DNA of 64,000 bases, taken from Gp1-AA122 sp036378535 (GTDB taxonomy: Bacteria > Acidobacteriota > Terriglobia > Terriglobales > Acidobacteriaceae). The notes under the pieces are model-generated. The model saw only the letters and a program-made list of their open reading frames with translations, was not told the DNA's origin and did no database searches. This document shows, one piece after another, positions 58,741 to 64,000 of this stretch; positions within the stretch are counted from its first letter, which is position 1; every line of letters begins with the position of its first letter. Location of the stretch: NCBI GenBank assembly GCA_036378535.1, contig DASUWH010000077.1, positions 16,930 through 80,929 of the forward strand. The letters run 5' to 3'. The translations under genes were made by a program, and so were the position numbers.

Positions 58741-60129
58741 ATGGCAACAGCACAGGAATTGTTACGGTTCCCGGCATTTGCCGATTTGCCGGAAGACCAG
58801 ATCGCCTGGTTCCTCAGCCAGTGCCGTGAGGTGAACCTCAAGGCGGGCGAAGTCTATGCGAAGCAGGGCGACCCGCCCGATGCCATGTTCGTCCTTCTGG
58901 AAGGTGCATTTGAGTGGCGAGGCGACTTTGGCGGCGAGACCGTTGTGATCGCCGGCAAAGTGGGCGATGTGACCGGGGCCCTGCCTTTCTCCCGAATGAA
59001 GCATTTCACGGTTACAGGCAGGACCCTTACCGAAAGCCGCATCCTGCGATTTCCCGCCTCGCTCTTCCCCGATCTGATTCAGAAAATGCCGGAACTGGCC
59101 AAGCGCTTGGTCGGCGTGATGTCCGATCGCATACGCGAAGCCACGCGCCTCGAGCAACAACGGGATCGGCTTGCCGGACTCGGAAAACTCTCCGCCGGCC
59201 TGGCCCATGAGTTAAACAATCCCGCCTCTGCCGCGAAACGTGCAGCGGCGCAGTTGCGAGATACCCTGAAGCGCATCAAAGACGCGAGCCATGAGCTCGG
59301 CCGCCGTGAGCTGACCCCCGCGCAAAAGTCAGAAATTGAGAAGCTTGAGTCCTCGTTCACGCAGCGGAATGAGCCACCACCCGATGCCCTGACAATCAGC
59401 GACCTGGAAGATCAGATCGATTCTTTGCTGCGGAGCCACGGCCAGAGCGATCTGTGGCAACTGGCGGCCGAGTTGGCCCAGAGGGGTATCCAGCCCGCGG
59501 CGCTCGATTCGCTCTTCGAGAACCTCGATGCGGGTACGGCGCGCGCGGCCCTGGTTCGAATCGCCGCGTCCGTGGAGATCTCCAGCCTGTTGAATGAAAT
59601 CGAGAGCAGCACTTCGCGAATTTCTGACCTGGTCCGCGCCATCAAGGAATACACGTTCATGGACCAGTCGCCCATACAGAACGTCGATATTGTGAAGAGC
59701 CTGGAAACGACTTTGACCATCCTGAACCACAAACTCAAACACGGAGTTACGGTGCAGCGCGAGTACCAGCCGGTCCCGCTGCTGGTGGACTCATTTGGAA
59801 GCGAGCTCAATCAGGTGTGGACCAATCTCATCGACAACGCCATTGACGCCATGAATGGGAACGGCGAACTGCGAGTTCGCACCTATCGTGACAATGGATG
59901 TGTTGTGGTTGAAATTGGCGATAACGGTCCCGGCATCTCGCCGGAAGTGAGATCCCATATCTTTGAGCCCTTTTTCACAACCAAAGCTGTGGGTGAAGGT
60001 ACGGGACTGGGCCTGGATACGGTCCAGCGGATCGTGAAGAAACACCGGGGCAACATTCAGGTCAACTCGAAACCGGGTGATACGCGTTTTCAGGTATGGC
60101 TTCCGTTGGCGGCTGACCGGCTTAATTGA
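58741..60129 (+). CDS. Histidine kinase with N-terminal cyclic-nucleotide-binding domain
   Basis: The protein has 462 residues. Residues about 10-115 are a cNMP/Crp-like domain: VYAKQGDPPDAMFVLLEGAF. A dimerisation/phospho-His segment follows with GKLSAGLAHELNNPASAAKR (His before Glu-Leu-Asn-Asn). A helical linker has a second EIESSTSRISDLVRAIKEY. The HATPase domain has NLIDNAIDAM (N), EIGDNGPGIS (G1), FEPFFTTK (F) and GEGTGLGLD (G2). No transmembrane segment is present, so it senses a cytosolic ligand. Its start codon is directly after the stop of the receiver-reductase gene, its likely partner. Confidence 0.9.
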   Translation: MATAQELLRFPAFADLPEDQIAWFLSQCREVNLKAGEVYAKQGDPPDAMFVLLEGAFEWRGDFGGETVVIAGKVGDVTGALPFSRMKHFTVTGRTLTESRILRFPASLFPDLIQKMPELAKRLVGVMSDRIREATRLEQQRDRLAGLGKLSAGLAHELNNPASAAKRAAAQLRDTLKRIKDASHELGRRELTPAQKSEIEKLESSFTQRNEPPPDALTISDLEDQIDSLLRSHGQSDLWQLAAELAQRGIQPAALDSLFENLDAGTARAALVRIAASVEISSLLNEIESSTSRISDLVRAIKEYTFMDQSPIQNVDIVKSLETTLTILNHKLKHGVTVQREYQPVPLLVDSFGSELNQVWTNLIDNAIDAMNGNGELRVRTYRDNGCVVVEIGDNGPGISPEVRSHIFEPFFTTKAVGEGTGLGLDTVQRIVKKHRGNIQVNSKPGDTRFQVWLPLAADRLN

Positions 60130-60162
60130 TCGGTGCGCTCCAGCCCCTCGTGGCCCTCTCCA

Positions 60163-61860
60163 TCAGGATTCATAAACCCATTTGCCGTCGGTCATCGTGC
60201 GTTCCACAGCGATCTTGTTGAGTTCCGCCGGGTCTACTTTAAAAGGATCTTGCGCCAGAACCACCAGGTCCGCCAGCTTTCCCGGCTCGATTGCGCCTTT
60301 CAATCGCTCCTCGAAACTGGCATAAGCGCCGTTCACTGTCCCGCATCGGAGCGCCTCGGCGAGGGTGATTTTCTGATTCGGCCCCCACACCTCCTGCTTC
60401 ATGTCAGTGCGCGTCACCTGTGAGCGCAACCACATCATGGGATCGGACGGGCTGGCGGTGTAGTCGGAAGAATCCGTTGGACGGAGACCATGATCAAGGA
60501 AGTCGCGCATGGGAAACATCTGCCGAGTGCGCTCTTCGCCGTAAAAGTGCATCACATCGCCGTGAAAGTACACGTATCCGGAGAAGGGAACAGGGATCAC
60601 GTTCAAGGCCTTCATGCGTCGCAATAGCGATTCATTCAATAGCGTGCAGTGCTCGATGCGGAAACGCGGATCCGCCTTGGGCATCTCCCGATGAATTTGC
60701 TCGTAAACACCGAGTACCTCGTCGATAGCCAGGTCGCCGTTGGCGTGCGTGCCCAGTTGCCATCCGGCAGCATGGGCTTTACGCCCGTGTTCATAAAGTT
60801 CTTCCCTCGTGCCCACTTTCAATCCGCGATAATCGCCCATTCCGATGTACGGTTGTGAGAGCCAGGCAGTACGCTCGGAAATTGAGCCATCGGCAAACTG
60901 CTTTACGGCGCCGATTCGTACCCACTCGTTGCCAAAGCCGGTGTGCACCCCGGCAGCCATCATCTTGTCGAGTTCCGTCACCATGACGTGGGCATAGACG
61001 CGCATCCGCAACTCGCCGGCATCGCGCGCATCCTGGTAGCCTTGCACGATTGCTGGAGTACTCATCGCGTCCGTGGCTGAGGTCACACCCTTGCTGGTGA
61101 AGAGCTTGGAGATCAGCTTCGCGCCTTCGCGATAATCATCCCGCGTGGGAGTGAAGGCAATCAGCTGAAAGAAACGGTCAGCCGCCTTGTCGCCGATATG
61201 CCCGGTCAGATGACCGGATGCGTCATGCTCAAAGCGTCCTCCCGGCGGATCGGCCGTTTTTTCATCCACTCCGGCTAGCCGCAATGCCGCCGAATTGACG
61301 AAGATTGTGTGCCCACCGCGATGGCGCACCAGTACTGGATGGTCTGGAACCGCCGCATCGAGATCCTGGCGCGAAAGCGGGCGGGGAGTTTTGCCATCGT
61401 CGTAGAGGAAGCCGAGCACCCAACTGCCAGGCGTCGTTTTCTGTGCACGCTCGCGCAACGCCGATTGTATTAGCTCAATCGAATCCATGTCGCAGGCCAC
61501 CATGCGCAGATGAGCTACGCCAGACTCGCAAGGATGCGCATGGGCATCGTTGAAACCGGGAACAACGGTTTTGCCGCCCAGATCAATCTTGCGGCTCACA
61601 CCTGCGGCGAGGCCCAGCACTTCATCGTTTGCGCCAACCGCCAGGAACCGACCGCCGGTGATTGCAACCGCTTCGGCACGCGGCATGCCGTCGTTCGCTG
61701 TCCAAACATTGCCGTTATACAAAATGAGTTCTGGCTCCAGCCGGGCCAGTGGAAGAAAGGCAAAGGCGCCGAGGCCTGCCAGGAAGGTCCGTCTCGAGAT
61801 TTCAACGCCCAAGCCGCACGCAACAGATTTGTTCGTCCCAGTGGACACGAAGTCCTCCAT
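60163..61860 (-). CDS. Exported amidohydrolase family 3 (YtcJ-like)
   Basis: The protein has 565 residues. The N-terminus has SRRTFLAGLGAFAFLPLA, a twin-arginine signal. VVPGFNDAHAHP is the metal-binding DxHxH-like opening. NGDLAIDEVLGVYEQ, FRIEHCTLL and SSDYTASPSDPMMWL hold the later His/Asp ligands. YtcJ-like amidohydrolases hydrolyse N-acyl or formamide-type bonds, here in the periplasm. The substrate is unknown. Its 3' end is 30 bases from the kinase's stop, on the opposite strand. Confidence 0.85.
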   Translation of the reverse strand: MEDFVSTGTNKSVACGLGVEISRRTFLAGLGAFAFLPLARLEPELILYNGNVWTANDGMPRAEAVAITGGRFLAVGANDEVLGLAAGVSRKIDLGGKTVVPGFNDAHAHPCESGVAHLRMVACDMDSIELIQSALRERAQKTTPGSWVLGFLYDDGKTPRPLSRQDLDAAVPDHPVLVRHRGGHTIFVNSAALRLAGVDEKTADPPGGRFEHDASGHLTGHIGDKAADRFFQLIAFTPTRDDYREGAKLISKLFTSKGVTSATDAMSTPAIVQGYQDARDAGELRMRVYAHVMVTELDKMMAAGVHTGFGNEWVRIGAVKQFADGSISERTAWLSQPYIGMGDYRGLKVGTREELYEHGRKAHAAGWQLGTHANGDLAIDEVLGVYEQIHREMPKADPRFRIEHCTLLNESLLRRMKALNVIPVPFSGYVYFHGDVMHFYGEERTRQMFPMRDFLDHGLRPTDSSDYTASPSDPMMWLRSQVTRTDMKQEVWGPNQKITLAEALRCGTVNGAYASFEERLKGAIEPGKLADLVVLAQDPFKVDPAELNKIAVERTMTDGKWVYES

Positions 61861-62209
61861 TCCGAGATCACGACCGGCTGGAAATCAGCTCTTGAGGGCA
61901 CGAAACTGCCGCCAGAACAGAATTCGCAATCCAGATCGCCCGAAACGCTTGCGCAATATCGCACAGGCGCTGCCGCTTAGTCCAATTTGATTCCCAGAGG
62001 GATCGTAAACGAGAAGTTTTGCAGAAAGTGCTGATTGACCTGCCTCCGGTCAAACCGTAATATTTCGCTCCGAATATGGGCAGGTGCCTGGTGTTAGCTA
62101 CTGCGGCTCGACCCCAGAAGACAAGGAAGATTCGCTCTCAATCTGGCTTTTTGTACTCTCATTCATGCTTGCTCGCAATCCGTAATCGGTGATTTGAAAC
62201 AAAGGCCAA
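61861..62209. other. 349-base divergent spacer with one promoter candidate
   Basis: No gene or repeat-family member is seen. The left part must carry the amidohydrolase promoter. A sigma-70-like promoter for the ligase is at 62035-62063. Confidence 0.4.
62035..62063 (+). promoter_or_regulatory. Candidate sigma-70 promoter of benzoate-CoA ligase
   Basis: TTGACC (62035-62040), a 17-base spacer, and TAATAT (62058-62063). Start would be near 62070, leaving a 140-base leader before the ATG at 62210. Confidence 0.5.
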
Positions 62210-63787
62210 ATGCTCAAACTTCCGGATCAGTTGAACGCCGCCATCTATTTCATCGACAGAAACGTCTCGGAGGGACGAGGGCAGAATATCGCGATTGAGT
62301 GCGGTGAGCAGCGGGTTACTTACTCGCAACTGCTGGAGAACACCAGCCGGCTGGGGAATGCCCTTCGCGATCTGGGCGTGCGCCCGGAAGAACGCGTCTG
62401 TCTGGTACTTAACGACTCGCCGGAGTTTTTGTATTCATTTTTTGGCGCCATCAAAATCGGCGCCGTGCCCGTTCCTGTCAACACGCTGCTGCGCCCGCAC
62501 GAATACGAATACATTCTCAAGGATATGCGAGCCGGCGTCCTGATCGTTTCCCAGGAATTGCTCGAGCCTGTGCGACAGGCGAGGGAGACCCAGCCAAATG
62601 TAACCTGCATCGCGGTCGGAGCTGACCAGCCTGGCTGCCTGACCTTCGATGAACTATTGCAAAGCGCATCACCCGAACTGACCGCATACCCAACCTGCAA
62701 AGATGACACCGCCTTTTGGTTGTACTCCTCTGGCAGCACCGGATGGCCGAAAGGCTGTGTGCACCTGCACCACGATATGCTGCTGCCCACCGAGTATTAC
62801 GCCAAGGCTATTCTGGGTATCAGCCAAAAAGACCGCTGTTACAGCGTCGCGAAATTGTTTTTCGCCTACGGCCTCGGAAACGCCGCCTATTTTCCACTCT
62901 CGGTCGGGGCCACCACGATCCTATCGCCTGCCCGCGCGACCCCTGAGCGCGTGTACTCCGACATCGAACGCTTCCGTCCTACTCTCTTTTATTCGGTTCC
63001 CAGCAACTATGCCGCATTGTTGGCTCATACCAGAATGGGGCGCGATTTCGATCTATCCAGTATCCGCCATGCCATTTCAGCAGGTGAGTCATTGCCGCCG
63101 GCCCTCTTCCAGCGCTTCCAAGACCGTTTCGGAATTGAGATCCTGGACGCGCTCGGTTCCACCGAAATGCTTCACATGGTGATTTCCAATCGCCCGGGTG
63201 AGGTGAAACCGGGGGCGAGCGGCAAGATAATTCCGGGCTATGAAGCCCGCATCGTCGACGAAAACGAACGGGACGTTCCGCGCGGCGAGATCGGAACTCT
63301 TTTGATCAATTGCGATGCAACCTGTGCCGGCTACTGGAATCAACACGAAAAGACCAAGGACATGTTTCGTGGACAGTGGTTTTGCACGGGAGACAAGTAC
63401 TACCAGGATGAAGACGGCTATTTCTGGTACGCCGGACGTGCCGACGATCTCTTCAAGGTAAATGGCCGCTGGCTCAGTCCAACGGAAGTTGAAGCCGTTC
63501 TGATTTCGCACCCCCTCGTGGGCGAAGCCGCCGTCATTCCACGGGAGGATGGCGACGGCTTGCTGAAGCCGGCAGCTTACGTCGCGCTAAGCTCCGAACG
63601 TGCTCCCACTCCCGAGCTGGTTACGGAATTACAGAAATGGGTTGCCGAGAAATTGAGCTGGCACAAAAGTCCGCGTTGGATCGAATTCCTCGATGAGCTT
63701 CCTAAAACAGCGACCGGCAAGTTGCAACGCTTCAAGCTGCGCGAGCTGCAACAGGCAGCCATCCAACAGAAAGGTAGCCAGAAGTAG
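62210..63787 (+). CDS. Benzoate-CoA ligase family acyl-CoA synthetase
   Basis: The protein has 525 residues, the usual length. FWLYSSGSTGWPKGCVHLHHD is the AMP-binding loop. LFFAYGLGNAAYFPL and LDALGSTEMLHMVISN are characteristic of the benzoate-CoA ligase group. WFCTGDKYYQDEDGYFWYAGRADDLFKVNGRW holds the hinge and the A8 region. PKTATGKLQRFKLRE carries the catalytic lysine. It activates benzoate or a related aromatic acid to the CoA thioester. No aromatic-ring reductase or box genes are adjacent, so the pathway context is absent here. Confidence 0.88.
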   Translation: MLKLPDQLNAAIYFIDRNVSEGRGQNIAIECGEQRVTYSQLLENTSRLGNALRDLGVRPEERVCLVLNDSPEFLYSFFGAIKIGAVPVPVNTLLRPHEYEYILKDMRAGVLIVSQELLEPVRQARETQPNVTCIAVGADQPGCLTFDELLQSASPELTAYPTCKDDTAFWLYSSGSTGWPKGCVHLHHDMLLPTEYYAKAILGISQKDRCYSVAKLFFAYGLGNAAYFPLSVGATTILSPARATPERVYSDIERFRPTLFYSVPSNYAALLAHTRMGRDFDLSSIRHAISAGESLPPALFQRFQDRFGIEILDALGSTEMLHMVISNRPGEVKPGASGKIIPGYEARIVDENERDVPRGEIGTLLINCDATCAGYWNQHEKTKDMFRGQWFCTGDKYYQDEDGYFWYAGRADDLFKVNGRWLSPTEVEAVLISHPLVGEAAVIPREDGDGLLKPAAYVALSSERAPTPELVTELQKWVAEKLSWHKSPRWIEFLDELPKTATGKLQRFKLRELQQAAIQQKGSQK

Positions 63788-63877
63788 CCGCACCCAACGG
63801 GTATGCTTTTCGGATCGCGCCAAAGCCCCTTAAAGCAGAACCGCGCCTGAAAACTCTAACTTTGTCGGAGCGATCGC

Positions 63878-63966
63878 TGGTGCCGGGAGGGGGAGTTGAA
63901 CCCCCACGAGGGGTGAACCTCGGCGGATTTTGAGTCCGCTGCGTCTGCCAGTTCCGCCATCCCGGC
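63878..63966 (-). tRNA. tRNA-Leu (anticodon CAA)
   Basis: 89 bases with encoded CCA. Acceptor GCCGGGA pairs with TCCCGGC. Anticodon stem GCGGA/TCCGC encloses the loop CTCAAAA, giving CAA at 63930-63932, which reads UUG. A long variable arm (CGAGG...CCTCG) marks a class II leucine tRNA, and GTTCAAC is the T loop. All parts are complete. Confidence 0.95.
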
Positions 63967-64000
63967 TGAGGGCTTTCAGAAAGGCACTTCAAGGGTAATG

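Noticed and set aside
63732..63992. 86-residue ORF on the minus strand over the end of the ligase and the tRNA
   Set aside because: It overlaps a complete tRNA-Leu and has no protein family pattern.

Overview
The window reads as a chromosomal segment of an acidobacterium (a Koribacter- or Terriglobia-like lineage, or a metagenome bin of that group). This is inferred from gene content: LptD and TonB/ExbBD show a diderm envelope, and there is a SecF with an enlarged periplasmic loop, subtilases with WGN repeats, beta-propeller lactonases, CADD-family and zinc-ribbon orphans, and many dispersed intergenic repeats of the 'GTCATCCCGAGCG...GAGGGATC' type. No phage, plasmid, IS or CRISPR signature was seen.

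Layout. 1-6 kb: end of a MacB-type permease, a b561-like membrane protein with YceI, an APC permease with a cytosolic tail, and an RDD protein. 6-12 kb: a plus-strand envelope/redox run (lptD, larE, a DsbA-like protein, a parvulin lipoprotein) meeting a nucleoside hydrolase. 13-20 kb: a receiver-PilZ protein, a biotin carboxyl carrier and biotin carboxylase pair, a TetR regulator with three copies of one palindrome at its own start, and two tail-to-tail paralogous GT39-like glycosyltransferases. 20-31 kb: a long minus-strand block holding the canonical tgt-yajC-secD-secF cluster, then tonB-exbB-exbD-exbD-TPR lipoprotein, preceded by a phosphoesterase, a PEP-mutase-like enzyme, a hotdog thioesterase and a CADD-like protein. 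31-41 kb: a probable selenocysteine peroxiredoxin, an M48 protease fused to a propeller, a class V aminotransferase, mnmG, a cold shock protein, a zinc-ribbon orphan, a RibD-like reductase and a VOC protein. 41-49 kb: a pseudo-receiver, a secreted subtilase, a 28-codon secreted micro-ORF, a phosphoesterase, a serine hydrolase and threonine dehydrogenase. 49-64 kb: DinB, hyuB, a 14-residue lysine-rich ORF, MerR, a lactonase-like propeller, response regulators, an alpha/beta hydrolase, a receiver/glutaredoxin/thioredoxin-reductase fusion coupled to a cNMP-domain histidine kinase, an amidohydrolase, benzoate-CoA ligase and tRNA-Leu(CAA).

The strongest unusual signals are three. First, a peroxiredoxin has an in-frame TGA exactly at the peroxidatic cysteine, followed by a stem-loop matching published bacterial SECIS rules. 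Second, at least eight inverted-repeat elements have arms built from 7-bp tandem units. The heptad sequence differs between elements while the 7-bp period and architecture stay constant. Several reach exactly from one gene's stop codon to the next gene's stop or start. Third, one such composite element, and two other repeat-family members, lie in frame inside the housekeeping genes mnmG and tgt.

All calls are from reading the sequence. No database search, structure prediction or alignment program was run.
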